DNA of 64,000 nucleotides from contig BRON01000007.1 of the NCBI GenBank assembly GCA_024345305.1, forward strand, positions 806,001-870,000, given 5' to 3'. The notes below the pieces were generated by a model. That model did not search any database. It was given only the letters and a program-made list of their open reading frames with translations, and was not told where the DNA came from. The position numbers and the translations under genes are program-made. Below are positions 1-11,197 of this stretch, piece after piece; the first letter of the stretch is position 1, and every line of letters begins with the position of its first letter. Source of the DNA: Mrakia gelida (taxonomy: Eukaryota > Basidiomycota > Tremellomycetes > Cystofilobasidiales > Mrakiaceae).

Positions 1-28
1 GACCTCATCTCCTCCACGTCTTCGTAGG

Positions 29-3000
29 ATGTTCTCCTCCGTTTCCAAAGCAGGAGCTTCTGCTCTCGGACTTCTTTACAACAGCGCTGAAGATGCCAAG
101 CTGGCTTTCCGAACAAAGCAGGGAGGAGTGAAGAGGCTGCAAGGAGGAGAGGTGAGTTCACATCATCGTAGAGGTGTCGGTTGGGTGTGTCTTGCTGGTG
201 CGAGAGAGTGAGAGCCTGAAGAGTGGAGGGGAGAGGAGAAGGAGAGCGAGGAGGAAGGTCGTCGACGCCGCGGTTGAATCGAGAGCATGAGTCTCGACGT
301 GGAACTCTCTTCTTTTGAGCTCTCCGGGGGCCAGAGGTCGGATGTATAGAGGTGGAAGGGAGGTGGTAGAAGCGAGAAGGATGTTGGAGCTCTCAGTCTC
401 GCAGAGGCGAGGCAGCTCGAGCTGATCTCGTAAGAACGAGCTCAACAACGAAGGGAGGAGCTCGCTGTCCTTCCTTCAACATCTTCCAGTCCTTCTCGAG
501 CTCCCAGACTCCATTTCGTTCGACCCAAGAGCGTCTACTAACCTCTTTGTGTGATCTTGTATGTGATCCAGACCATCTCTCCCAACGACGTCGCCTACTG
601 GTCTCAGGTGAGCTCGAGTTTCATCTCCTCCCTCCCCCCTCGTCACTCAACTCTCTCGCTCAACTCCTCCCCTTCCTCTCTCTCCAGTTCTACATGCTCT
701 TCGACTCAGCTTCAGAGGTCTACTCACTCATCACCCTGGAAGATAGTGAGCTCAAGTTCCATCTCTCTGCGACCTTCCATCGAGCTCACGAGCTGACCTC
801 ATCTCTCCCCCTCCTCTCCTTGTCTTCCAGTCCGTCAAACGCTTATCCTCAACCCGGTCAACCTCCAATCGCTCATCACCTTTCTCTCCAATCACCTCTT
901 CTCCCTCCTCTCCTCCCCACTCTTCCCCTCGCCCATCTCAACCTCCACCCTCACCTCCCTCCTCCCATCGCGCTCCTCCTCCTCCTCCGCCGACCCAACA
1001 GCCGAAGCTCTCAACTGTCTACGCGTCCTAGGAAGGATCCTCCCCGTTCTCTACGAGGCGGAGGGCCTAGAGGGATCGAACTTGGGTGACGAGGAGGGTC
1101 GGCGATTCGTGCAGGAGGTGTTGTGGAGGAAAGGCGAGGAGACGCTGGAGGAGGAGGAGGAGGAGGGAGAGGGAGAGGATCAGTTCGTGATTGACGACGA
1201 CGACGAGGAGGAGGCAGAGGATGGGCTGGGAACGGCCGAGCAGCCCTCGACTCCTGGTGCGCCCAAGAAGAAGGGGAGCAGGGTCGTGGAGGTGCCTAGT
1301 TTGGCGGATAGGTTGTTCCATACCGTCGTCGACTTGATGTTCACCGAAGGCTTCACGCTTCCTCCTGGAGTCGGAGGAGCTGGAGGAGACAAGGTCAACT
1401 ACTGTATCTGGTGAGTCGCGTCTTCACCTTTTCTCTCTTACGCGTTCGCGCGATGCTGATAGTCGTTTGATTTGATGCACGCAGGGAACGAGGAGTCGGA
1501 TCAACCGTCAACGTCGGATCGACCGCTCAACTCGACGAGAACAAGGTCGAGGTTCTTCGTTCGTCCTCTTTCTTCGTCTCTCTCCCTTTTGAACCTCACT
1601 GACCCGCACCCGCTCTTCTCCTTCGCAGGCTTCTTCCTCCTCCTCCTCTCCACGCCCATCTACACCCCACCTCCCCTCCTCCCTTCGATCCCCTCCCTCC
1701 CTCTCCTCCTCCTCACCCACAAAACCGAACGTCGACTCGTCCTCTCCCTCCTCTGCTCCTTCCTCAACACAGCACTCAACCCCAACCCCGTAGCTCTCCT
1801 CGGAGTCCTCCCCTACTCGCATCTCCTCGCGCCTGGCGGGAAGGGAATCGGAGGGTTCGGAGGAGGTGCTGGTGGGCGGGAAGGCAGAGAAGGGTTGAGG
1901 AAGAAGGCTCTGCAGGGACTGCTGGCTGGGTTGGATTACTGGTGCGAGGAAGAAACGGCGGCGGGGAGGAGCTTCGGGGAGAATGGAGAGGAGGAGACGG
2001 TGGTGGAGAAGAAGGGGAACGCGTTCAGGTTCTTTGTTTCGAAACTGGTGAGTTTTGGACGCGTTTTTCGTCGAGTTAGAGCTTTGGACTGACGCGACGG
2101 GTACTTGGTTTCGTTTTGAGCAGCATCGGAAAGACGATCTCGCCTTCATCCTCGACGGAATCCTCGCGATCTTGGCTCAACATCTCGAAGTCGCGAACGG
2201 ACTGCTGCCTGGGAGCACGAGAGCTCCGCCGATGCTGTTGGAGATCTGTGAGACCCACCACCACACCTCACCGATTCAATATCATCATAAGCTGACTCGT
2301 CTTCGTCTCTCGCCTTCGCAGTCATGCTTCTCTGGAGGTTGATCGATCTGAACAAGGTCCGTCTCGACTCGACGCGTCTCTTTCCCTCTCTCGTTCGCTG
2401 CTCGAGCTGATTCCTGCCTCTTTCGTGCTTTCTCGACCCTCAGAAATTCCGAGCCTACATCCTCGCCGACGAGAAGAGGACGATCGACGTCATGACCTAC
2501 ACGATCTTCACGTCGCTTCAGCTCAAGGACAACCTCGGTTCGTTTCGCGCTTCCTTCGTCGACGACATCGTCTGCTTAAGCTCCGAGCTGACTGCCTCTT
2601 TCCCTTCCTCCCGTCGCTCACAGCTCACCATGGACTCCTCAGGATGTGCGCCTACATCCTCCAAACCCTCTCAGCGGATCGAGCCTTCGGAATCGCCATC
2701 ACCTCGTCGCCCGTCACTCTCCCTCTACCAGCGAAGTACGTTGTTCCTGGGTCGGCTGCTGATTTCCTCATCACCGTGAGCTACCACTTCCACGATTTCC
2801 AACATTTATCTATCGACTGCGTCACACGACTTTCGTCCGTCGCTCCGACTCCCTCCTTTTCGACGCGTTTCTGACTTGCCCGGCTTCGCTCTTCGTTTCC
2901 CAGTCCATCTATTCGATCACCACTACCTCCGGACTCAACTCCCTCTTCCCAGCCCTCACGATCACCGTCGCCAACGTCGCTCCTTACCTCAAGGATCTCG

Positions 3001-4862
3001 GAGTCCAAGCCTCGACGAGGTTGATTCAGCTGTTCTCGGCCTTTTCGAGTCCAGCGTTCTTGCTGAAGGACGAGGCTCATCCGAGACTCGTCAACTATAT
3101 GCTGGAAACTTTCAATTCGGTTATCTTCCATCAGCTGAGCAGTGAGTCTCATTCGATCTGCCTTCGCTCTGTCGCACTCGACGAGATGCTGATCTCAATC
3201 CCTCCCTCGTCTTCGTTCTCCAGACAACCCCAACCTCGTCTACGCCATCCTCGGAGCTCATCAACGCTTCCAGTTCCTCGCTACCTTCACTCTCAAAGCT
3301 GGTCTTCGAGAGGTTCTTCGAGTTCAACAGGCTCGAGCTGTCGCTGCTGGTTCGTTCTCGTCCCCTTCCTCCCCTCCATTCCCTCCCTCTTTCTGACTCT
3401 CTCTCCCTCCCTTCACCTCTGCAGAGAAAGCCAAACGATCCGACTCCCGTAACGGAGCTGACCAAGGAACTCCTACCGACGAGAAATCAGGTCTCATCTA
3501 CCGATCCGACTCGGACAACAACGCGTCTCGTCAAACCCTCGATCTCTCTCGCGAGTACGCCTCTCCTCCCCCTTCCAACGCTCGTCCTCCCTCCGTCAAC
3601 AGCACCACCAACCTCGGATCCACCACCGAAGAGGCCGACGAGGACGACGAGACACCGAGGGAGACCGTCGCTCCGTTGATGACTCCAGGAGAACAGCAGC
3701 AGGATCCTCTGTCCGTCACGACACCGACAACGGCTACCCCGACGGTGATGAGCGAGAAGGCGAGAGGGAAGATGAGAGAGAGGAACGTGGAGGAGGGTGC
3801 GGAGGAGGGTGGTGGGGAGAACGGAGGAGGAGGAGGGGAGGTGGACGATGGGGTTTTGGGAGAGGAGTTGGAGAAGTTGAGGATTGGAGGGTTGGGGAGT
3901 GGTGGGTTCGTGCCGAGTCAGGAGTGGGTCACTAGTTGGCAGAAAGGGTGAGTAACTTGGTCTCGTTTTGCTGATGGGAGGGGAGCGGAAGATGGAGTTG
4001 GCGACGGACACGTTCGAGCTCGACTGACCGAACTGACCCTCACTTTCCTCCGTGCTTGTTCGACGCTTCGTTTGCAGACTTCCCCTCGACCCAATCCTCC
4101 TCTTCATCTCGGAGCTGCTACCCAAGGTCGAGTCCCTTCAGACCGCGAAGACTCAAGGTCCGAACAAGGAGATCATCAAGTTCCTTCGGTCGGTCACCCT
4201 CCTCGACGTGTTACCACCTGCTCCTCCCGTCATCGCAAGGAAGTTCTTGGTGAGTCTCTACGCCTTTCCGAGTAGTTTTCGGCGACGGGAATGCGGGAAG
4301 AGAGCTCTGAGGCTGATCGTTTGACGCGTCGACTCGCCCTCGGTTTTGCTTTCGCAGTTCTCTCAAACGAGTCAGATCTGGTTGACTTCTCTCCTCTGGG
4401 GAGAGATCTACGTCTCTGGAATGTCTCCTCTCGGTCTGTGGACTGGGACGTCGGTGAAGCTGTTTGGAGTGAAGGTGAGTCTCGATTCGACTTGACTCGT
4501 TCCTCCCGTCCTCTTCGAGCGAGCTGACCCTCGCTTCTCCTCATTCCTCCTCTCGTTCGCCAGGCTGCCCCTCCAGGACGTCGAGACATCGTGAGTCGCA
4601 ACTTCTCCTTCGTCTTGCGTGGCGAAACGAGTCGTTCTCCCTAGCTCTCGACGCGTCGCTAAACAAACTCTTCGTGTGTTTTCCCTCTCGCTGGCAGGCC
4701 CTCAAAAATGTTCAGTCGACCTTGACCTCCGTTTTCCGAAGCTCAAGCAGCAACGGCAACGTCTCCTCGACAGGCGAACGACGACCCTCCGCTCCGGCAA
4801 GGCACTCGTCGTCCTATTCGCTGAGCAGCAGGAGGAGCAGCGTCGGAGGAGGAGCGATTTGA
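29..4862 (+). CDS. HID1-domain protein (Golgi/secretory trafficking), many introns
   Basis: Spliced exons read as a HID1 (high-temperature-induced dauer formation 1) family protein. Family members are peripheral Golgi/trans-Golgi proteins needed for secretory sorting; fission yeast Ftp105 anchors the deubiquitinase Ubp5 at the Golgi. Family-like blocks in the expected order are KLAFRTKQGGVKRL near the start, SPNDVAYWSQ, PYSHLLAPGG, LLRMCAYILQTL, a PYLKDLG stretch, SQEWVTSWQKGLPL and WTGTSVKLFGVK close to the C-terminus. A Ser-rich tail follows and ends at 4862. Animal HID1 starts with a myristoylatable Met-Gly; here the chosen Met (MFSS) lacks it. The Met lies just after a TAG that could be a splice acceptor, so a short upstream first exon outside the window is possible. 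The first intron (152-571) is unusually long for this locus. The family call is confident; exact exon borders in the acidic middle are less so. Confidence 0.88.
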
Positions 4863-5301
4863 ACGAAGGAGACTCGGTCGGGGAGAGACGGATAAAGCTG
4901 GGGCAGGGAGGAGACGAACAGGATTTGATGGTGCGCATTTCCATTCTCGCTCGCGATCTGATTGAGGAAGAAGGAAAGCTTCGAGGGAGGGAGGGAGGGA
5001 GGGCATCGAGGGCGGGAAGAGAGAGAGACGCGTTCGTGCTCGACGCAAAACTTGATCTCGGTTCGTGGTGGTTGTCCAAGTTCCTTGTTCAAAATCTGTA
5101 CTAGTCGGCCGAAAAATCTGTCGGCTAGACTCTTGGCGGCGGGGGATGGGAGTGCATGGATCGTAGGTCCTCAAATAAGATGCCCTCTCGTTCGCTGATT
5201 GGACGACGATATCTGATCGTTTTTCGTGAGGCGTTTCTGCTTTCCTTCCTTCCCTCCATCCACGACCTCCTTCCTTGCCAGGTTTTCCCCTTATCTCTTT
5301 G

Positions 5302-5490
5302 GTGAGTCTCTTATCCAGCCCCTGGTCTCGGTCTATACCTCTCTCGCTGACTGCCTCTCTCGCTCTCTCCATCTTCATCCCAACTCGCTCGATCTCCCTC
5401 GATTGCCTGAATCGACCTCTTGACTTTCCCTTCTTCCTCGCCCTTCCCTTCCTTCCTCCTCCTTCTATTTTCCGCTTCCCAACCACGCAG
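5302..5490 (+). promoter_or_regulatory. 5' leader intron ahead of the multicopper oxidase gene
   Basis: The 636 bp between the HID1 gene and the oxidase start contain no coding region that I recognise. A GTGAGT donor at 5302, a CTGAC branch site and a CAG acceptor at 5490, eight bases before the ATG, fit an intron in the 5' untranslated leader. The promoter should lie upstream, between about 4863 and 5300. No clear iron-responsive GATA element was found there. Confidence 0.5.
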
Positions 5491-5498
5491 GATCGACG

Positions 5499-8400
5499 AT
5501 GCTCTCCACTCTCCCTCTCATCGTAGCTCTTGCTGCCCTCGCTCCCGTCCAGGCTGCTGTCGTCGAGCACTACTGGTCAGTCCCTCCTTCGTTCCCTTTG
5601 GCTAGCTCGCTCGCTCCGTTTTTTCGCGCATGGAACTCAACTCTCTTCCCTCCCCCTTTCTCACTCTCTTAGGAACATCTCGTATGCGACGGCCAACCCT
5701 GATCAGATGTTCGAGCGACGAGTCATTGGAGTGAATGGAACTTGGCCGTGAGAAAACCTTTCTCTCCCTTTCTGTTCCGTCGAGCGAAACGGCGGCTGAC
5801 CTTTCGCTTTCTTTCCCTCCTCTCCCTCCCCGTCCCCTTCCTCGCCCTCTTTCTGGCCCCGCTGTTTTTTGCTCGTTTTCGTTTTCCCCTTCTGATCTCC
5901 CGTTCATGCACTTCGTCCAATCGCATCGTCGACTCCTCCTTCCCTCGCTCACTCGTCCAAAATCGAACCTCTCGCTCTTCGTCGTCGCTCTTCGGCTCCC
6001 CTCCCTCGCGCTCGTTGATTCGCCGAACAAATAAACAGTCCTCCTCCTGTTGAGGTTACCAGGGGAGACACTCTTCGAATCCACGCGTACAACGGTCTCG
6101 GTAATGGTGAGTCTTTCGCCTCGGAATTTGGTGTGGGAGGAAACAGAGGGAGGAGAACGACGCGGACGGCTGATCTCTTTTGTTTCTCTTTCTCGAACTC
6201 GTCCTCTCTTCCGTCCACCAGTCGGAACCGCTCTTCACACGCACGGAAACTTCTTCAACCACACTCACAACCCTGAATCGGGAGCTTACTTCGACGGAGC
6301 TGTCGGTGTGACTCAATGGTTCGTCGCGTTCTCGCACCTTTTCTCTTTGTCTCCTCCCCGTGAAGGCTTTCGACTCGCTCAGAAGCTCACCCATATCTCC
6401 TCTTCCTTCTATTTTCCGCAGCCCTATTCCTCCAGGCTCGACCTTCACCTACGAGATCCCTACCGACCTGCAGGAGGGAACCTACTGGATTCACGGTCAC
6501 TTCGACGGTCAGTCGCTTTTCCTCCCCTCGACGTCCATTTTTCTCGATCAAAGATGCTCGACTTGGCTCCCTGATGGGTTTCCGCTCTCTTCGTTTCGAT
6601 CTGACCACGACTCTATCCCTTCCTCTCTTTCTCGCAGGTCAATACACCGACGGTCTTCGAACTCCCTTCGTCATTCTTCCCAACAACCAGTCTCTGCGAA
6701 CTGACGTCACCTGGGACGAGGAGTTCACCGTAGTGCTCGGAGATTGGTACCACCAGGAGCACAAGCCCATGCTCGAATGGTTCCTCAACCGATTCAACCC
6801 GACTGGAGCTGAGCCCGTTCCTGAGTCGTCGCTTCTCTACGTCGCTCAGAACGGATCTTACCTCGTCCCTCAGGCCGACCTCGCTCAGGGAACTGGAGTC
6901 GCAGATCGAGCTACCATCACCTTCGTTCCCGGAAAGACCTACCGACTGAGGTTCATCAACAGTGAGTCCTCGTCATCTTGAGAAGGACGCGTCGCGCTTT
7001 TCGTTCTTCCTTTTCGCGATATCGTTCTTCACTCCTCTCGAGCTGAACTCTTCCATCTTTCGCTCCACAGTGTCCGCTCTCGCTATGTTCCACGTTTGGA
7101 TCGACGGTCACAACATGCAGCTCATCGAGGCTGATGGAGTTCGTTCGCTTTCCTCTCATTCTTCGCGCGTCGAACCGCGACGACCTCGAACTGACGCCTG
7201 CTTCGTCTTTCCTTCCCTCTTCCTCAGGTCGAGCTCACTCCTTACGCCGTCGACAACTTCCCCATCGCTGTCGCGCAGAGGTACTCCGTTCTCGTCACCG
7301 CCAGGAACGATACCACCGCCAACTGGGTTCTCCACGCCGACATGGACCCTCAGATGTTCGACGCTGTGCCCGAGGAGTTGGTTCTCGGTAGGTTCTTCGA
7401 TCCCTTCTATCTCTCTTCTTCGCGTTCACCCCACTTCGCATCCCTCTCCCCGCCTCCGACCCTTCTCTTCGCTCGACTTCTCTCGAATCCTCGCTCTCGC
7501 CTCATCTGACTCGTCGCTCTCCCTTCCTTGTCTCCAGGTATCTCCGCTACGATCTCTTACGCCGAGGCCAACGAGCGAACCGAGGGAACCACCTTGGACA
7601 TCGAGAACCTTCCCTTCTTCGACGAGTGAGTCTTCCTCGCTTTGTTCTCTTCCTTCCTTCCTCTCCCTCATCTGACCTCGACCCTTCTTTCCTCTCTCCA
7701 GCATGCAGATGAAGCCCGTCGAGGTTATGGCTCAGGCTCCCAGCGACGTCAACATCGAGATGAAGTTCGCTTTCGACACCTTCGACAACGGACACAATCG
7801 GGCTGCTTTCAACGAGATGTGAGTATCGAGAAACGCGTGAAAGCGAGACTTCTTTCTTCAGCCTGGAGCTGACTCGACTTCGACTTCGACGTCTCCAACA
7901 GCACCTACAAATCTCCCATCGTCCCCGCGATCTTCACCCAGATCTCTGCCGGAGAGAACTCCACGCTCTCTAGCACTTACGGAGCTCAATCGCCATCATT
8001 CATCCTCAACCACATGGACGTCGTGACTCTTAACATCATCAACACCGACGCCGGACAGCACCCTTGTTCGTCGCTCGCCTCTCTCGTTTCTTCCGAGACG
8101 CGTCTTCCTCGCCGACCTTTTCCCTCCCTTTGTTCCGCTCAGTCCATCTCCACGGTCACAAGTTCATGCTCGTTCACCGATCTTGGGATGTCGCGTCCGA
8201 TGACCCCGAGATCAACCCTCCTATGGTCGAAGGACAAGCGTAAGTGTCGCGTCTCGTCTCGTCGTCGTTCGAAGTTCAAACTGACGAGCCTTCTCTTCTA
8301 CTTTTTCAGCAACCCCTTCCAGCGAGACACTGTCATGATCCCCCCAGGTGGCAGCACGGCGATTAGATTCCGAGCCGATAACCCTGGAGCCTGGGTGAGT

Positions 8401-8980
8401 TCCGATCAAAACGAAAAGACGACGCGTCGAACTCTCTCTCTGACCTTCGTCCCTCCCTCACTTTTCGTTCACTTCTTCCAGCTCTTCCATTGCCACATCG
8501 ACTGGCATCTTTCCTCTGGACTCGCCGCCGTCTTCCTCACCGGAACTCCTATGGTTCAGGAGGACTTCACCGTCCCTCAGTTCATGCTCGACCAGTGCGC
8601 CGCTCAGAACATCCCTACCACTGGAAACGCCGTCGGAATCATGTGAGTTCGCATCTCCTCCTTCTTCTTCCTCCAAAGCGGAGATACTGACGCGTCCTTT
8701 TTGATTCAGGTCCGCTACCGATCTCGCTGGCCAGCCCTTGGGACCTTGGCCCATCGTCGCCGGATGGGACGCCAAAGCGAAGGGAGCCATGGCTGGATGC
8801 TGCCTCGCCGCTCTCGTCGGAATGCTCTCCGTCGTTTGGTACTCGTGGGGAGCGTTGAACGATGAGGAGATCGAAGCTGAGGAGACGAGGCGACACGAGC
8901 AGAAGATGGCCGACAAGGAGGCTGGAAAGAAGCATGGAGTTCGAGGGCTTCTTTCCAAGGTGACGGGATCGAAGAACTAG
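5499..8980 (+). CDS. Fet3-like membrane-anchored multicopper oxidase
   Basis: Signal peptide (MLSTLPLIVALAALAPVQA), three cupredoxin domains, then a C-terminal membrane segment (CCLAALVGMLSVVWYSW) and a short charged cytosolic tail: the Fet3 layout. Copper-binding motifs are present in order: HTHGN, WIHGHFDGQ, HPFHLHGHKF and FHCHIDWH. The stretches QCPIPPGSTFTYEI and NPTGAEPVPES closely resemble yeast Fet3. Fet3 oxidises Fe(II) at the plasma membrane to feed the Ftr1 permease; no Ftr1 gene lies next to it here. In the loop that holds ferroxidase residue Glu185 of yeast Fet3 (WIE), this protein reads WID, as laccase-like enzymes often do, so substrate preference is uncertain. About a dozen introns; three use a GTTCGT donor (6319, 7139, 8066) and only those splices restore conserved motifs. 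Confidence 0.9.
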
Positions 8981-9239
8981 GTTTCGTTTTCATGTTTCGT
9001 TTAGCTTTTGGTCTCTAGTAGGGAGAGGAGGAGGAGTAATGTCCCGAGGGAGGGAGAGGAGGAGGTGGATGGTGGACGATCATGACTCGACTCGAAGCCA
9101 GCGCGTGCTCGACTTCGTTTTTCACTCGCTTTGGGCTCTCTCTCTCTCTTTGTTTTTGTTTCTTGTTTCGGAAATATGCGCGTTCTCATTTCATCCTTCC
9201 AGACCTAGCGAAAGATAAAGATCATACAACTAAAATGGC

Positions 9240-10465
9240 CTAGAGAAAGTTCTCCGGAGCAGCAGGGTTCCACTCGGGCCAAAGTCCGTTCTTCAACTCC
9301 TCCTTCGTCGAAACGACTCCTCTTCCCTGATCCCACTCGACCTTCAAGAAAGCAACGAAGTCGTGGGCAGAAGCGAACCTAGCGAGGGCTGACTCGTGCG
9401 ACTCGTAGACGATCTTGGCTGAGGGGTTTTTGGCGATGAGGAGTTGAGCGAGAGCGTTGAAGGAGATTCGACCTGCTTCGATGGGGACGACGGTGTTGAG
9501 AAGTTGGGAGGGAGGGAGATCTGCGAAGAGGCGGCAATATAGGTTGAAGGAGGGGAGGTTAGAGGCGTGGGAAGGAGAAGTCAGAAAGAGCGAGGACTCA
9601 CGAGTGAGAATGTGAGCGAGGAAGTCAGCCAAATCGGGTCGCGAGGTGAACGAGATGTCCGCCTTTCCGTCTCCGATGATGTGGATCTCGTTGTTGGCGT
9701 CCCTTTGGAGAGTTGCAAGTAAAAGAGGAAGGGGAGGAAGAGTCAGGGCGGAAAGAAAGAGGGAGACTCGGAGGAGGCAGAGAGGCAGGGAAATAACGCA
9801 CGAGATGTAAACAGGCATCCAGTCGGCGAACGGTCCTGGGAAGAGGAGGAGAGAAGGAAGGTCGAGTTCCTTGAGCTTGTTCTGGAGAGAGGTCTTGACG
9901 AAGAGCGGTGAGGTTGGAGGAAGGCCGACTGTGTTGTTGCCGAACTCGCTGAAGGAAAGGAAGGGTCGAACAGGGTAGAGATCAGTTCAAGTTCCGGGAA
10001 GAGGCGACGAAGACGAGCGAAACTCACGAAGGAACAAAGAGCTGAACGCCAGCAGCCTTCGCGGCTTCAGCGAGAGGGACCTGAGCTCCGAATCCAGCTC
10101 CGGCGAGCGTCGAGATCACGACCTCGACTCCTTCGAGAGCGGCCGCGAGAGACGAAGGCGACTCGTAATCGACCTCCTTGACGGTGACCCCGAGAGAGAT
10201 GACTTCCTTAGCAGCAGGCGAGTCGATCTATGAACGGGAGCAGGAGAGGGGGACCTTCAGGTTTGGGAGCGAGGAATGGGAAGCGACAAAGCAAAGAAGA
10301 AGCAGAACTCACGGCTGAAGCTCGACCGAAGATCACGACGTTCGCTCCCTCCTTGACAAGAGCTCTAGCGATGAACCCTCCGAGGGAAGCAGAGATGGGA
10401 CCTTGAGAAGTAAGACCTCCGGCGACGGCGATGGTCTTGAAGGTCGAAGAAGAGGAGGAGGACAT
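9240..10465 (-). CDS. NmrA-like / isoflavone-reductase-like NAD(P)-binding protein
   Basis: The N-terminus after a Ser run reads TIAVAGG, then SLGGFIARALVKEGANVVIF, a Rossmann dinucleotide-binding fold. After splicing, VTVKEVDYESPSSLAAALEG, VEVVISTLAGAGFGAQVPL and AAKAAGVQLFVPSEFG match the atypical short-chain dehydrogenase/NmrA-like group, where the last segment is the family's FVPSEFG signature. The C-terminal part (SAHDFVAFLKVEWDQGRG) ends at the stop at 9240. Family members are oxidoreductases or redox sensors that bind NADP; the substrate cannot be read from sequence. The gene has about four introns. It is convergent with the oxidase, with 260 bp between the two stop codons. The start is the Met before SSSSSS; an in-frame upstream Met at 10591 would add an unlikely His-rich leader. 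Confidence 0.8.
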
Positions 10466-11197
10466 GGTGACGTAGGAGGAGTTGGTACTGGGTTGGGACG
10501 AGGTTCGAGTTGATTGTCGGAGCAGGTGGTAGCTAGGATGAGAGAAGACGTGATGGTGATGGTTGGCAGAGTAGGAGAGTTCGTGTTTCAACCTTTTGTG
10601 AGCAGCGAAACATGGCGCAGTCAGCGTGGGACACCCGTTCCCGTCCTTGTTTTTTCGTCTCTTGCTGACAGGTTTCGACGGGAATGGAAGTCTCGGAAGA
10701 CAGAGAAGACAGTCGAACTTACCAAGCGAGCTCCTGAGTCATCCAGTGTCGAACAAAGCTGTCGGGAAGGTGTGATCAGGCGCTGAGCGGGTCGGTTGGA
10801 CGATTCGACGCGACGACGGCTTGGTGGTGACGAAGAGCAGATTATTGGTGAGAGAAAAGTAAAGCAGAGTCAGCAAGAGAACGAGAAAAGGTGGAAGAGG
10901 CATCAAGAGGCTCCCAAACAGAGTTCCGAGCTGAGAAGGTCGCGATGTCGCGTCGATTGCTACGCGTTCAGACGACTATGCAGGCGATCTTGGCTTCAGC
11001 GGGAAGATCCAAAGCAGAGTTGAAGCATAGAAGTGAGAACAGGATGTTGATGGTGATCGAAGAGGGCGAGAAAGAAGAGAAGTGCTCACCGAATCGTTCG
11101 AGACGCGACGGCGACGAACTCTCGAAAAGAACATCCTCTCTCGTCGCTCCTCTCACTCCCGGCCCAAACTCAGCTCCGCTAGATTCAGCACGTCCTA
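10466..11197. other. Intergenic: promoter of the NmrA-like gene and 3' flank of the F-box gene
   Basis: Short ORFs occur on both strands, including one from a Met at about 10945, but none resembles a known protein. No consistent donor-branch-acceptor set builds a longer one. I see no gene here. Confidence 0.4.

Noticed and set aside
1508..2149. 213-codon minus-strand frame under the HID1 gene
   Set aside because: Antisense shadow, Glu/Arg/Ser-rich as expected from the complement of pyrimidine-rich coding DNA.
4743..5570. 275-codon minus-strand frame
   Set aside because: Overlaps the HID1 3' end and the oxidase promoter; low-complexity Arg/Ser/Glu composition, no domain.
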